Source: Ligustrum vulgare (Eukaryota; Streptophyta; Magnoliopsida; Lamiales; Oleaceae). Taken from it: a stretch of DNA of 64,000 bases. Within the stretch, counting starts at the first letter, position 1. Each line of letters starts with the position of its first letter. Below are positions 1 to 10,159 of this stretch, in pieces. The notes below the pieces were generated by a model, which was not told where the DNA came from, did not search any database, and was given only the letters and a program-made list of their open reading frames with translations. Position numbers and translations under genes: made by a program. The stretch is taken from NCBI GenBank assembly GCA_963555705.1, contig OY743171.1, forward strand, positions 18,909,352-18,973,351. The letters are read 5' to 3'.

Positions 1-5
1 GCATG

Positions 6-856
6 CACTGGACTTGTTGGAAAAAGGTTTGCTACCCATACAGTGAGGGAGGTTTGGGATTTCATCGTCTTCAAGATATGATCATAGCATTTTATGTCAA
101 ATTATGGTGGCATTTCTGATAACAAACATCTCTATGGGAAACATTCCTTTTAAACAAATATGCACCATCTCAACATCCTTGCCAGTGCACTATACCTTAC
201 CATGAATCTCCAACATGGAGGCATATGAGACCAGTAGCAGATTGGGCTGAGGCTCTTATTGGATGGAAACTAGGAGCGGGGGAAGTTTTTTCTGGCATGA
301 TTGTTGGATGGGTGTAAATAAGTTGATTGATGCTGCTCCACTATCGATCGCAAAGGATTCTAAAGTCAAGGATTTCATAGATGGAGAAAAATGGAATGAA
401 CAGCTTCTCCAACAAGTTTTGGCACCAGATTGGGTTCAGAAAATTACCAAGATTCCCATGTTGTCTTCACAGTTGGACACACCTATATGGAAGGAGTCTG
501 CTGATGGATCTTTTAATACTAAAGCGGTCCGGAATTCAATTCGAGCCAGGAATTCTGTTCAAACAGAGTATAAATTTATATGGCACCACTTTGTTCCCAA
601 AAAAATTAGTTTTTTCTGCTGGAAGTTCTGGAACAAATGGGTGGCTGTGGATGAAGTGATTCAAATCAGAATGGGGATTTCTCTAATTTCTCAGTGTTCG
701 GCCTGTGCTAATCTTGAAACAATTCAACACTTGTTCATATCCCGTGAAGTGGCTCAACGGGTCTGGGCTTTCTATGGTGAACTCTTTGGCATGAACTCTA
801 GGTTGGGGGATTCGATTTCGATTTCAGACTTGGCGATACTCAAGGAAATTTGTTAG
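6..856 (+). pseudogene. LINE ORF2 C-terminal region (RT tail and zf-RVT)
   Basis: Read from position 6, the frame gives the plant LINE pattern of a Trp/Cys-rich stretch followed by EGGLGFHRLQDM, then two consecutive stops (TGA TAA) near 118-123, after which the same frame resumes. From 263 an open frame shows FFWHDCWMG and then the zf-RVT block: a W..F.PKKISFFCWK-like segment, a CSACANLETIQHLF Cys/His motif, and AQRVWAFYG. This domain follows the reverse transcriptase in plant LINE ORF2 and is thought to bind nucleic acid. The frame closes with a TAG near 855, before the RNase H region. Degenerate and non-functional. Confidence 0.85.
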
Positions 857-1124
857 TTATGGTCACATCCGTACCTTAATCTACCTATTTATCTTTTGGT
901 TTCTTTGGTTGGACAGGAATAATGTACAATATAATGATATTTCTCCTTCTCTAGTTCGAATTATTTGACAAGTGAGGTATCTCATTCTTCAGCTTCACCG
1001 AGGTTGTCACTTTAAGTTTGAGCAGTGGAGAGGAGATCATTTGATTAGCCCTTTTTTGGGATTGTTCCACCTAGGCCAATTTATAAAGCACCTGTCATTG
1101 TGCACTGGATTCGGCCACTGATGG

Positions 1125-1609
1125 GCTGGTTTAAACTTAATGTTGACGGGTGATCGAAAGGAAATCCGGGCTTAGCAATAGGGGGAAGCATCATTCATGA
1201 TTTTAAGGGAAATGGTATTAAAGGCTTTTGTCATTTTTATGGGATAGTTTCAACTCTAGAGGCTGAGTTACGGTCCATTCTTGACGGGCTTCGACTTTGT
1301 CTTACTCTTGGTATATCTCATGTGATAATAGAATCTGATTCAAAGTTAGCTATATCACTTCTTTGCCAAGGAGGTGGTCCTTGGAAGGTTCAACATACCA
1401 TTGACAATATTCATCTTTGCCGTAAGAAATTGTCCTCTCACATTACACATATATTTCACGAAGGTAATCGTCCTACGGACTGGCTAGCAAATGAAGGTAT
1501 TCGAGTTCAAGGTTACATGGAGTTTGGTGAATTTTCTTTCCCTCGGCAACTAAAATCTCTACTGATCTTGGAGGGCACAGGAATTCCATATGTTCGAGGT
1601 TTGGTTTAG
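1125..1609 (+). pseudogene. LINE RNase H domain
   Basis: A plant-type RNase H that removes RNA from the RNA/DNA hybrid during LINE reverse transcription. Motifs in order: LNVDG (first catalytic Asp, about 1138-1152), EAEL (catalytic Glu, about 1261), IIESDSKL (second Asp, about 1326-1349), and NRPTDWLANEG (last acidic position, about 1468-1500). A TGA stop sits directly after LNVDG, where the family normally has a sense codon before SKGNPG, so the catalytic core cannot be read through in this copy. The open stretch 1322-1609 is only the domain's second half. Confidence 0.85.
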
Positions 1610-1828
1610 CCTTTATTTCATATTTTAGTGATTTTTCTGTAATTGGAAGTAGTACCTCCAATTTCTTTGTTTTTTTTTTTTTTTTTTAAATTTTGGTTTG
1701 ATTATTCATGTATGGTCTTGAGATAAGGTTTGCATCTCCCCCTCATGTGATGTAATTTCTTCTTAAGTTAATAAAAATCATAACTCAGGCTTGAATTTTC
1801 GAGTTGAGATATTTCTCAAAAAAAAAAG

Positions 1829-4160
1829 TATGCTTTTATTTTGATAAACAAACGAATCGTCTTATACACTTTCATGTACTATCCCCAAGCCGCTATCTTA
1901 ATCATAGAAGGGTAATTATATTACCACCACAAAATATATTTTCTACACCACATTTAAAATAAATTTTCACTAAACACACCACAACAAATTTACAATTATA
2001 CTCCTAATTCAGTCATTAAAATCTTAACAAAGAAATATTAAATATTACTCCTCTTTTTTCTCATCATTTCCACCTATAATTTCTTCCAATTGATTACAAG
2101 ATCCTTAATATTAATTAAGGCAAGGTTAAATATTACCATTCGAATTTTTGTAATATGTTATACAATTTTTTTTTGATTTTGTTTCACAGTAAGTCTAATA
2201 AGGGTGCAACAGTAAGTCTGTGGACCTGCACAGAACTCAAATATATTTTCACTATCTATTTTTCGATATTAGACTTCAATAACCAACGAATAAATTTTTT
2301 TAATTGTACAACAATCATCCTTGAAACATTTCCACATAAAGCAGGATGAGCCGATGTTTTTTCAGTACCTACAAGTGACTAGCATTTTTCGTAAATGTAC
2401 TTCCACCTTCAACTTGTACAACAATTTTAGACATTATCCTAAAAGATCTTTATTTGGTTAAAGTCACCTCCCTCCTTCTGTATTAAGGAGAAGATTTCTT
2501 AATATTTAAAAGTTGCATTCATAAAAAACGACATATCATTATTTTGGTTTAAAATTCAGTTATGTTAAATATATCATTAATTTTTATGGAACAGTAACAA
2601 GATACTAAATTGTACATTATCCTACTTTAGATGACTGAAGAATTTTTGCATTAGCCTATCAATTATCATAGTTGTCAAAAAATTATATAATTATCTGCTG
2701 TTTAGTTTAATCACCGTAACAATTATCACATCAAGAAAAATTTCCCGAAAAATAACATTAATGCACATTATGCATTAGAAATCTACCTATATGGACAATA
2801 CACAGCGAAACCATAGAAATGAATGGACCGACATGTTTAGATCATAAATATGATTAATTCCTCCTACAAAAAATCTATTAAGTGCACAGCTCATAAGTTT
2901 TCTTATGGCCAAGAACTCCTTGATATTTTCTAAATTATACAGGATGAGCATACTATATTTAGTAAACAATGAATAAGTACTATAATCGGAAGTGTCTAAT
3001 ATTCATTTGCATTTTTTTCTATTTTCATTTGGTGTTGCAAAGTTCTTACAATTTGTGTTTTTTCTATTTTTTTTTTTTTTAAATATTATTCGTTGCTGAT
3101 TGGATATTGTATTTGGTGGCTGTTCATTTCTTAGACGTTATTGTATCCAAGCCTTTGTAATAGAAGTACTACTCTTATCTCCATATCCTTTCCTCCTTGT
3201 AACTCTAGACTAGAAGGTTATTATGTATCTCTTGTATTAATTTTGCAATTAATAGATGAGGTAAAGTCTTTATGGATTAAATGAATTAGGTTAATCAATA
3301 ACGTGAAAGAATAAAATGTATTTTGGCCTTAAGCCTTTGGAATAAAATGTATTTTGGCCTTAAGCCTTTTTGTCTTCTTTCTATATATCACACAGAAAGG
3401 AGGATCGCACAAGTATTGACAGGCTCATTTGCATTGGTTTTCTGGATAACATGTGTCGATTGTAAAAGCGATGCATTTGAAGTCGACATTTAAAATGTGG
3501 ACAATAGTAAGCTGGCCTATGGAAGTAGGGAAACAAGTGTAGTTTATTAGGCTCCACACATCCAGCAGGGTTAACCTCCTAGTGGATTAAATAAAGAAAC
3601 CTAAATAAAAAAATCAAATTTGACAACTAAAAAAACAATAATTTTAATATAGCTGCTAAATATATTTTCATGAACACACAGTGTATAATTTAAAAAAAAT
3701 TCAAACTGATTACCATATTTAAACTAAATTTTTTGTAATGATAATTCTTAAAGAACATGCTTGATACTTTCAAATGTTACATATATATGTTCCGTTTCCT
3801 TTCTTGATTCATTTTAGCTTCGCAAATCTTGATTTGACAATCTCTAAACCACCAAAAGACTATCTCTGCAAGTTTCCTCCTAATACCTTCAAAGGTTATA
3901 TACATTGAGTTCCAGTTCTATATAGAGGTAGATAGTCCTAATATTCACTATCCACGGATCCAGGTTTTTTTCCGCGAATTGGGTGGCCAACCAAAATATT
4001 TCTCAGAAGTTCTTATACTTCAGTTTTTAATTATTACATTTTGTTTTAGAATTCTAATACAGAGATACCCTTCATCCACATAAATATGTATATATCTGAA
4101 GTGCATTCTATCTTTTCTACATATCCATTACTCCATCTAAGGAAGAATAAAACTAATTAT
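1829..4160. repeat. Host background, duplicated unit copy A, left part
   Basis: No convincing gene. Several blocks match copy B elsewhere in the window: 1835-1890 resembles 32715-32770, 2350-2460 resembles 33245-33400, 2510-2560 resembles 33440-33453 plus 34982-35010, and about 2615-4160 matches 61950-63145 with small indels. The 60-residue open frame at 2787-2969 is not kept open in copy B, so it is not called as a gene. The segment ends at GAGTT (4161-4165), the target duplication of the gypsy element, and continues at 25011. Confidence 0.75.
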
Positions 4161-4165
4161 GAGTT

Positions 4166-4622
4166 TGATGTAGGCGCACCTACGAAATTTTCGAGAAAAC
4201 CAACAAACACGGATTGCAATTCGAAAGAGAAAGATTTTTTTTATTCCAAATCAACCAAAACCCTACAATAAGACACGAAGAACTTAAATAATAACCTAGT
4301 GGACCCTAAGCCTGCTATATGACTGGGCCGAGCCCACATAACAACATATATGTCAAAAATAAATAACAAAATCCAGAAAACGATAGTTTTGACACAGTAA
4401 ACGTCCCCAAATGGTCAAAATCAAATATATGTCACAGCACAGCAGTGAGTCCTATCCGGATCGTCGAGACCTTTTCGAAAATTACTTATGGGCCTAAAAC
4501 GGACACCGTATGCAAAAGTTATGACTATTTGAAGTTGACACACCCGTCGGATTTTTTTTCGCTCCCAATCGTCCAGAAACACTGCCGCTTGGTTCTGTAT
4601 TCCATCCTCCTGTTCGCCATCA
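4166..4622 (-). repeat. 3' LTR of the gypsy element
   Basis: 457 bp, read on the minus strand from TGATGG to ACATCA. It matches the right LTR (24549-25005), also 457 bp, with roughly thirty differences by eye. It contains the last codons of the pol frame (stop near 4421). GAGTT lies immediately left and is repeated right of the other LTR. Confidence 0.93.
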
Positions 4623-5457
4623 TCCCCTCTGGGGTCAGCGCAATTCGCCCTCGAATCGGAGTCCATGTCATCCGAAGAAGAATCATCTACAAAAGGTATC
4701 AAATGCTTGACATTAAACACATTGGCAGTACGAATATGGCTCGGTAGTTTCAAACGGTAAGCATTTGGGTTTATTTTTTCGATGATCTCAACAGGGCCAA
4801 TTTTCTTCCCCGATAGTTTGTTGTATTCATGTGTGGTGTAGCATTCCCGTGGCAGAAAGTCCCAAAAAAAATCCCCCACGTCAAACTCAACATCACGACA
4901 CTTCTTGTCTGCTCGCAGCTTATACTGTGCCGTTGATTCCATCAGTCTGTCACGGGCCAGTTTCAGATTGTCTACAAAGTCCACAGCGCGCCCATGCGGA
5001 TAAGTTTTACTGGGCAAAGTGAGGAGATCTATTGGACCACGAGGCAGTAAGCTATACACTATCTGAAAGGGACTGAAGCTTGTGCTCCTATTGACTGCGT
5101 GATTGTGAGCAAATTCAGCTTGGCTAAGGCAACGATCCCAAATGCGAATATTATCCCCAACTAGACTGCATAACAAACCCCCTAAAGAACGGTTCACGAC
5201 CTCTGTCTTCCCATTGGATTGCAGGCGATATTCACTGCTAAAATTCAGAGATGTGTTTACCATCTTCCATAGGCTACGCCAGAAATGACTCACAAAACGC
5301 GTGTCCCTGTCAGACACAATAGAAGTCGGTAACCCATGCAATCGGTACACCTCGCGGAAAAACAATAACAACACATTCACCGCATCCGTAGTCTTCTTGC
5401 AAGGAATAAAATGGGCCATCTTAGAAAACGGTCCACAACTACAAAGATTGAGTCAAA
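4421..5457 (-). pseudogene. Gypsy integrase core and C-terminal region
   Basis: Integrase inserts the element's cDNA into the genome. The open frame 5419-4421 starts with the MAHFIPCKK motif, carries the second catalytic Asp in VSDRDTRF and the catalytic Glu in SNGKTEVVNRSL, and ends with a GPVEIIEKINPNAYRLKLP-like C-terminal domain, a Ser/Asp-rich tail and a stretch coded within the LTR. No clear chromodomain is seen. Just upstream (about 5425-5457) the frame is shifted by one base relative to the family pattern FVVVDRFSKMAHF. The coding sequence is then interrupted at 5457/5458 by the SINE and Cassandra block and resumes at 7297. Confidence 0.88.
4623..4640 (-). promoter_or_regulatory. Polypurine tract of the gypsy element
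   Basis: On the minus strand CCCCAGAGGGGA directly precedes the TGATGG start of the 3' LTR. This is the expected place for the plus-strand DNA primer. It lies inside the pol reading frame. Confidence 0.6.
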
Positions 5458-5653
5458 GTTTTTGTAGCGTACCCGGTCCTCAAGGACTGCCGTCCGTCTA
5501 CTCATGGTCTTTCCACTCCTCTCTGATCGTCCTGCTCCTCAAGGGCTGGCAGCCTCGTTTCCAGGAAGTGAATTTTTGCCTTCCGCAGGATTCGAACCAT
5601 GTACCTAGGGGTTTAGTACAATGATTCTTAGAATCCTGCTACCATTAGACCAC
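5458..5653 (-). mobile_element. tRNA-derived SINE, copy 1
   Basis: About 195 bp, minus orientation. The head (right end) has an A-box-like TGGTCTAATGG and a B box GGTTCGAATCC separated by about 43 bases, giving a pol III promoter layout. The tail (left end) reads CTACAAAAA on the minus strand. It is joined head to head with copy 2 at 5653/5654. Confidence 0.75.
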
Positions 5654-5851
5654 GGTCTAATGGTAGCAGGGATTTAAGAATCTTTGTACTTAACCCCTAG
5701 GTACAAGGTTCGATCCCTGCGGAAGGCAAAAATCCACTTCCTGGAAACGAGGTTGCCAGCCCTTGAGGAGCAGGACGACCGGGGGGGGGGGAGTGGAAAG
5801 ACCATGAGTAGACGGCTGGAAGCCCTTGAGGATCGGGTACACTACAAAAAA
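5654..5851 (+). mobile_element. tRNA-derived SINE, copy 2
   Basis: Plus orientation, same family. A-box-like GGTCTAATGG at 5655-5664 and B box GGTTCGATCC at about 5707-5716; body with an 11-G run near 5781-5791; ends in CACTACAAAAAA. Joined tail to tail with copy 3. The B box is a good match to the tRNA consensus, but the flanking arms do not fold as a real tRNA. Confidence 0.75.
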
Positions 5852-6038
5852 GTGTACCCGATCCTCAAGGGCTTCCGGACGTCTACTCATGGTCTTTCCA
5901 CTCCCCCCCCGGTCGTCCTGCTCCTCAATGGCTGGCAGCCTCGTTTCTAGGAAGTGAATTTTTGCCTTCCGCAGGGATCGAACCTTGTACCTAGGGGTTA
6001 AGTACAAAGATTCTTAAATCCCTGCTACCATTAGACCA
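5852..6038 (-). mobile_element. tRNA-derived SINE, copy 3
   Basis: Minus orientation, nearly the mirror image of copy 2, including the C-run opposite copy 2's G-run. The B box appears inverted near 5978-5987 and the A box inverted at 6028-6038. Confidence 0.75.
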
Positions 6039-6166
6039 TGTAGCAGGGATTTAAGAATATTTGTACTTAACCCCTAGGTACAAAGTTCGATCCCTGCGGA
6101 AGGCAAAAATCCACTTCCTGGAAACGAGGCTGCCAGCCCTTGGGGACTGGGTACGCTACAAAAAAT
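6039..6166 (+). mobile_element. tRNA-derived SINE, copy 4 (deleted)
   Basis: Plus orientation. It lacks the A box and most of the middle: the sequence passes from the conserved CCAGCCCTTG directly to the 3' end GGGTACGCTACAAAAAA. Head to head with copy 3. The Cassandra LTR begins at the next base. Confidence 0.7.
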
Positions 6167-6442
6167 TGTAATACCCCGACTAAGAAATATTAAAAGAAAT
6201 GATAGGTACTACTCATACCAACAAGGTGCACCTTCTTTTCCGGAAGTTCATCGTTAGAAACTCCACAGTTAAGCGTGCTTGACTTGGAGAAATTCTGGGA
6301 TGGTGACCTCCTGGGAAGTTTTCTCGGGGAGCATGCGAGTGAGGACAAAGCATGCTGAAAAGACTCGTATTGGTACAGTGGGGACAGTACGCCGTCATCT
6401 AACGGTCGGGACAGCCCGTTAAGTGGGACCTGGGTCGTTACA
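6167..6442 (+). repeat. Cassandra LTR 1
   Basis: 276 bp, TGTAAT to GTTACA. The 5S-derived part is at about 6259-6320. Its C-box region reads GATGG-TGACCTCC, one base shorter than in LTRs 2 and 3, and the A-box region has GCTTGACT in place of GCTTGGCT. Confidence 0.9.
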
Positions 6443-6591
6443 AATGGTATCAGAGCCGGCCGCCAGCCGGAAATCTGGAACTAAGTGCTACGCTATATGG
6501 CGGGAGCCACCTCTAGAATCTCAACGCCTGGCAACAGATCCTCAAATGGGTTAAGAACGACGAGGACGTCGCGAGTCTAACAGGGGGTGAT

Positions 6592-6869
6592 TGTAATACC
6601 CCGACTAAGAAAGATTAAAAGAAATGATAGGTACTACTCATACCAACAAGGTGAACCTTCTTTTCCGGGAAGTTCATCGTTAGAAACTCCACAGTTAAGC
6701 GTGCTTGGCTTGGAGATATTCTGGGATGGGTGACCTCCTGGGAAGTTTTCTCGGGGAGCGTGCGAGTGAGGACAAAGCATGTTGAAAAGACTCGTATTGG
6801 TACAGTGGGGATAGTACGCCATCATCTAACGGTCGGGATAGCCCGTTAAGTGGGACCCGGGTCGTTACA
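6592..6869 (+). repeat. Cassandra LTR 2
   Basis: 278 bp. The 5S-derived part at about 6685-6746 is the best preserved of the three, with GATGGGTGACCTCCTGG intact. It serves as 3' LTR for the first internal domain and 5' LTR for the second. Confidence 0.92.
6685..6746 (+). promoter_or_regulatory. 5S rRNA-like internal pol III promoter in Cassandra LTR
   Basis: Contains AGTTAAGCGTGCTTGG (5S A box) and GATGGGTGACCTCCTGG (5S C box) in the order and approximate spacing of plant 5S rRNA. In Cassandra this region is thought to drive or resemble pol III transcription. Equivalent segments are at about 6259-6320 and 7112-7173. It is not a 5S gene: the outer thirds of 5S are missing or altered. Confidence 0.85.
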
Positions 6870-7018
6870 AATGGTATCAGAGCCGGCCGCCAGCCGAAAA
6901 TCTGGAACTAAGTGCTACGCTATATGGCGGGAGCCACCTCTAGAATCTCAACGCCTGGCAACAGATCCTCACATGGGTTAAGCGCGATGAGGACGTCGCG
7001 AGTCTAACAGGGGGTGAT

Positions 7019-7296
7019 TGTAATACCCCGACTAGGAAAGATTAAAAGAAATGATAGGTACTACTCATACCAACAAGGTGAACCTTCTTTTCCGGGAAGT
7101 TCATCGTTAGAAACTCCACAGTTAAGCGTGCTTGGCTTGGAGATATTCTGAGATGGGTGACCTCCTGGGAAGTTTTCTCGGGGAGCGTGCGAGTGAGGAC
7201 AAAGCATGTTGAAAAGACTCGTATTGGTACAGTGGGGATAGTACGCCATCATCTAACGGTCGGGATAGCCCGTTAAGTGGGATCCGGGTTGTTACA
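7019..7296 (+). repeat. Cassandra LTR 3
   Basis: 278 bp, very similar to LTR 2. It ends at GTTACA, after which the gypsy integrase sequence resumes with GCCCCGTTGTG. Confidence 0.92.
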
Positions 7297-7912
7297 GCCC
7301 CGTTGTGTGCGAGGTAGCCCCACAACAAAATCCATACTAATGTCGGACCATGGTTGTTCAGGAATAGGCAGCGGACGATATAGCACCGCATTAGTAGCCT
7401 GACCCTTAGCTGTGTGACAAGTACGACATCTGGCCACGAACTTACCAACCTCTCGACAAATAGTAGGCCAGAAAAAAGAAGCCAATATCAATGCAACTGT
7501 CCTGTCCCATACTACATGACCCTCGCCATGAAACTACGAAACGATTTTGACACGAAAAAACAATAACGCCACATTCACCGCATCCGTAGTCTTCTTGCAA
7601 GGAATAAAATGGGCCATCTTAGAAAATGGTCCACAACTACAAAGATCGAGTCAAAGCCCCGTTGTGTGCGAGGTAGCCCCACAACAAAATCCATACTAAT
7701 TTCGGACCATGGTTGTTCAGGAATAGGCAGTGGACGATATAGCCCCGCATTAGTAGCCCGACCCTTAGCTGTGTGACAAGTACGACATCTAGCCACGAAC
7801 TTACCAACCTCTCGACAAACAGTAGGCTAGAAAAAAGAAGCCAATATCAATGCAACTGTCCTGTCCCGTACTACATGACCCTCTCCATGAAACTATGAAA
7901 CGATTTTGACAC
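7297..7912 (-). pseudogene. Gypsy integrase N-terminal zinc-binding region, partly duplicated
   Basis: Codes the integrase HHCC zinc-binding region (C-R-T-C-H-T-AKG), the linker and the first catalytic Asp in the [14 protein letters not shown] motif. The block is present twice: 7657-7912 and 7297-7552, about 256 bp each. They are separated by 7553-7656, which repeats the segment found at 5355-5457 (FVVVDHF.. onward). So the element carries a tandem duplication of its own integrase. Each copy has frame breaks. Confidence 0.87.
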
Positions 7913-8759
7913 ACAAACTACATTCTAGAATACACAACTGGACTCCTTTAAAGAGAAAATCTTGTTCGACTACAAATGCCGAATTCTGCCCTTCCAACAC
8001 CTGCTTCATTATAGGACCAAAAAATGGATCGGACCCGTAAAGCTTAGTGAAAGTATCAAAGCCAGGAACTGTCACCTGCAATTGCCCCAATAAACTATGT
8101 CGCCAACTCAAGGCGTCTGCCACACGGTTTACTGCACCCGATTGATGCTTCAACACGAATGTGAACTGCTGCAGAAAAGAAATCCACGAAGCATGACGAG
8201 CAGAGATGGCATCCTGGGTGGATAAATGTTTCAAAGCTTCATGATCACTATATAAAATGAACTCCCTGTGAAACAAATAATGCCTCCAATGACGTACAAC
8301 CTGCACCACTGCATAAAGTTCCACGTCGTAGGTATTATAATGACCACGGGCTCCCGTCAACTTCTGACTGAAATAGGCTACTGGATGCCCTTCCTGGCTA
8401 AGCACCGCCCCAATACCGACGTTTAACGCATCACAGTGCAAGGCAAAATGCTTACCAAAATCTGGAAGAACAAGAATGGGGGCCTCTGTAAGTCTTTTTT
8501 TAATAGTAGCAAATGCTTGCTCTGCCTTTGCTATCCAAAGAAAATTCGTCCCCTTCATACAATCCGTCGGAGCTACTATCGAACTAAAATGTGGAATAAA
8601 ATGACGGTAAAATGATGCCAAGCCATGGAAGTTGCGTACATCCATCAAAGTATGAGATTGTGGCCACTGCCGTATTGCGTCAATTTTCTCTGAATCCACC
8701 AGTATCCCTGTTTCCAAAACTACATATCCCAGAAACACCACCTGATCAGTAAAAAACAC
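7893..8759 (-). pseudogene. Gypsy reverse transcriptase end and RNase H
   Basis: The frame begins FFTDQVVFLGYVV, the RT thumb region, then VRNFHGLASFYRHFI. It continues into RNase H with a first catalytic Asp in FALHCDALNVGIGAV, Glu in YDVELYAVV, Asp in LYSDHEALKHL and Asp in NRVADALS. RNase H degrades the RNA template after first-strand synthesis. It is joined to the RT core only by a frameshift near 8760-8765. Confidence 0.92.
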
Positions 8760-8764
8760 ACACT

Positions 8765-9346
8765 TTAAGGTGCAGTGAAGAAAGAATCTCTCCTTAAAAC
8801 TGTAAGCACATCACGCAAGTGCTGCACATGTTCATCCACTGACTTGTTGTAGATGAGGATGTCATCAAAATAGACAACCACGCAATGACCAATAAACGGT
8901 CGTAACGCCTCATTCATAACACACATGAAGGTACTTGGAGCATTCGACAACCCAAACGGCATTACCATCCATTCAAACAATCCCTCCCGAGTCTTAAAGG
9001 ATATTTTCCATTCATCCCTTGGCCTAAGACGAATCTGATGATACCCACTCTTCAAATCCAATTTACTAAAAATCGTAGAGCCACTTAGTTGATCAAGAAG
9101 ATCATCCAAACAGGGAATGGGAAAACGGTACCGCACTATAATACGGTTAATCGCTCGACTGTCCACGCACATCCGATAACTACCATCCTTCTTTGGAATC
9201 AATAAAGTCGGAACAGCGCAGGGGCTAAGACTCTCTCGTACATATCCCTTAGCCAACAGTTCCTCCACTTTCCTACGCAACTCCTCGTGCTCAGCGGGAC
9301 GCATCCTGTAATGAGGGCGATTAGGTAAAGAAGAACCCGAGACCAA
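8765..9346 (-). pseudogene. Gypsy reverse transcriptase core
   Basis: RT copies the element RNA into DNA. Visible motifs: [54 protein letters not shown] (first catalytic Asp), [13 protein letters not shown] and the active-site [10 protein letters not shown]. All three catalytic aspartates are present. The frame ends at a stop near 8765 after a frameshift. It is preceded by a stop separating it from the protease linker. Confidence 0.93.
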
Positions 9347-10159
9347 GTCAATTTGATGTTATATATCACACAAAGGAGGAAGCCCATATAGTAATTCCGA
9401 AGGAAAAATATCGGCAAACTCTTCCATGAGCGAGATAGCCTGGGGGTGAAAGTCTGTGACTTTCCTCACATCAGTCAGTTCTTTCTGAACTACTACATAA
9501 ACTATGCCAAAAGATTTCATCTCCTTCTCAAACAGGCCCCGCGTCAAAAGGTGATTACTAGCCCCAGCAGAAGGAGAAGATGGTGCCTCCTTCATGGGTA
9601 TTAAAACCACCTTCATCACATGAAACAAAAAACTGTATGTGTTGGCTCGACCATCATGCATAAGTCCTCTGTCAAACTGCCACGGTAGCCCCCAATAATA
9701 TGGACATGCGTCCATCGGGATAACATCACACCAAACACTATCTTTATAAATAGAACCAATAGACAACGTTACGACCGTACGATGACTTATTGTGGTATCT
9801 GTCCCTCGTTTAAGCTAAGCCAATGTATATGGATGCGGATGCGCCTCCTGTGTTAATCACAATTTAGCCACAGCATCTGTCGATATAACATTCTCACAGC
9901 TTCCCCCATAAATAATAAATCTGCATACTCGTCCTCCAACACTACAGGTCAACTGGAAGATGTTGTTGCGCTGTCAGTCCTCAGCAGCCCTCTTTGGTGA
10001 GAGACATGATCGTCTCACAACCAATAACGGACCGGTGTCACCCTCCAACACAGTCTCTGGAATACGTTCTGTCCCACCATCATTCACAATTTCAAATTCA
10101 ACCTCTCCTATCAGCAAACCTGGACGACCTCGTCCCCACGCAGTCGTTGGACACTTGGC
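9347..10159 (-). pseudogene. Gypsy aspartic protease and linker to RT
   Basis: From right to left on the minus strand: a retropepsin-like region with GGRVCRFIIYGGSCENVIS near 9890-9940, stops, then a frame (9766-9359) with VWCDVIPMDACPYYWGLPWQFD, typical of plant gypsy protease/linker, and EFADIFPSELLYGLPP before the RT. In the retropepsin motif the catalytic Asp (family I-D-x-G) is replaced by Tyr, so the protease would be inactive even if read. Confidence 0.8.

Larger units (their letters stand above)
1..1828 (+). mobile_element. LINE (non-LTR retrotransposon), 3' part
   Basis: The 3' end of a plant LINE on the plus strand; the 5' part lies outside the window. In order it shows the C-terminal reverse-transcriptase tail, a zf-RVT-like region, an RNase H domain, a 3' UTR with a T-run near 1670-1687 and an AATAAAA-type signal near 1770, then a run of ten A at 1819-1828. 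The poly-A marks the end of the element, and sequence after it matches the host unit also seen near 32.71 kb. Several stops and frame changes make it a dead copy. Confidence 0.9.
6167..7296 (+). mobile_element. Cassandra TRIM array: three LTRs, two internal domains
   Basis: LTRs begin TGTAATACCCCG and end GTTACA. Each internal domain is 149 bp, opening with AATGGTATCAGAGCCGG (a Met-tRNA primer site) and closing with ACAGGGGGTGAT (a purine tract). The LTRs contain the central part of plant 5S rRNA, which is the defining feature of Cassandra elements. No protein is coded, as expected for a terminal-repeat retrotransposon in miniature. Three LTRs with two internal domains show a tandem form, probably from recombination between LTRs of two copies. 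No clear target duplication is seen: AAAAT lies left and GCCCC right. Confidence 0.93.

Noticed and set aside
2787..2969. Host ORF of 60 residues
   Set aside because: The matching sequence at about 62110-62290 carries indels and stops, so the frame is not conserved.
5650..5730. tRNA gene
   Set aside because: A- and B-box-like motifs are present, but the acceptor and T arms do not pair and the same sequence recurs as a 195-bp dispersed unit, so it is a SINE head.
6259..7175. Functional 5S rRNA genes
   Set aside because: Only the central third of 5S is conserved and it sits inside LTRs; the ends of 5S are altered, so these are Cassandra LTRs.
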